DNA of 5,416 nucleotides. Origin: Holophagaceae bacterium UBA1801 (lineage in GTDB: Bacteria; Acidobacteriota; Holophagae; Holophagales; Holophagaceae). Both the position numbers and the translations under genes were made by a program. This document shows, piece after piece, positions 5,222-5,416 of this stretch; position 1 is the stretch's first letter, and every line of letters begins with the position of its first letter. Under the pieces are notes generated by a model, which saw only the letters and a program-made list of their open reading frames with translations, was not told the DNA's origin and ran no database searches. The stretch spans positions 1 to 5,416 of the forward strand of contig DCFP01000073.1 of the NCBI GenBank assembly GCA_002319925.1. Reading direction: 5' to 3'.

Positions 5222-5416
5222 CTACTGCAGTTTGACCACATTCGTGGCCTGGGGACCTTTGGGACCCTGGGCCACATCGAAGGAGACGCGCTGGTTTTCC
5301 TGGAGGGTCCTGAATCCGCGATCCTGGATGGCGGAGTGATGAACGAAGAGATCGGCGCCACCCTCATCGGGGGTGATGAAGCCGTAACCCTTTTCGGCGT
5401 TGAACCACTTGACGGT
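5222..5416 (-). CDS. csp: Cold-shock protein (CspA family), second copy, start cut off by the window edge
   Basis: Reading leftward from 5416 gives 64 codons beginning TVKWFN and a TAG stop at 5222-5224. Only about three or four N-terminal residues, including the start codon, are missing. The nucleic-acid-binding motifs KGYGFI and DLFVHHSAI are intact. It ends KLQ, one residue longer than its neighbour, and differs from it at 14 of 63 aligned positions, mainly in the second half (for example QDRGFRTLQENQ against QSKGFRSLDEKA). Its stop codon lies 271 bp upstream of the neighbour's start. There is no strong terminator directly after its stop, so read-through into the second gene is possible. 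Confidence 0.95.
   Translation of the reverse strand, partial: TVKWFNAEKGYGFITPDEGGADLFVHHSAIQDRGFRTLQENQRVSFDVAQGPKGPQATNVVKLQ

Overview
The window is a compact, moderately to highly GC-rich bacterial segment. Almost all coding is on the minus strand, genes are closely packed, and no mobile element, tRNA, rRNA or CRISPR array is visible. The periplasmic PBP4-type enzyme with its signal peptide points to a bacterium with a peptidoglycan-containing envelope. The mix of HD-GYP/GAF and orphan receiver proteins would fit an environmental Gram-negative such as an acidobacterium (Holophaga/Geothrix type) or a deltaproteobacterium. That placement is an inference from style only and is weakly held.

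Layout. Bases 1-72 hold the C-terminus of a plus-strand gene that enters from the left. It converges on a minus-strand gene run across a 115-bp gap with a strong GC hairpin. Read in the direction of transcription (right to left), the run is: a partial cold-shock protein gene (5416-5222); a 271-bp gap rich in hairpins; a complete cold-shock protein gene (4950-4747) with a textbook intrinsic terminator; a FabD-like acyltransferase (4671-3739); a 600-residue GAF/linker/GAF/HD-GYP protein (3640-1838); a compact PBP4-type D-Ala-D-Ala carboxypeptidase (1774-632); and an orphan single-domain response regulator (574-188).

How the genes may work together. The last four genes are separated by 98, 63 and 57 bp with no terminator between them, so they may form one transcription unit. 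They combine an acyl-transfer enzyme, a cyclic-di-GMP-phosphodiesterase-type sensor, a cell-wall hydrolase and a phosphorylation-controlled receiver. A joint role in envelope remodelling is possible but unproven. The two cold-shock genes are about 78% identical tandem paralogues. The leader of the complete one contains several hairpins, the last directly next to its ribosome binding site.

The most noteworthy observations are these. The FabD-like protein has valine where FabD has the malonyl-binding arginine. The HD-GYP domain has HDVGT in place of HDxGK and a Glu in place of a usual ligand Asp. The leader of the complete cold-shock gene is heavily structured. I do not see a clearly new biological system; the acyltransferase with the altered specificity pocket is the best candidate for a changed function.
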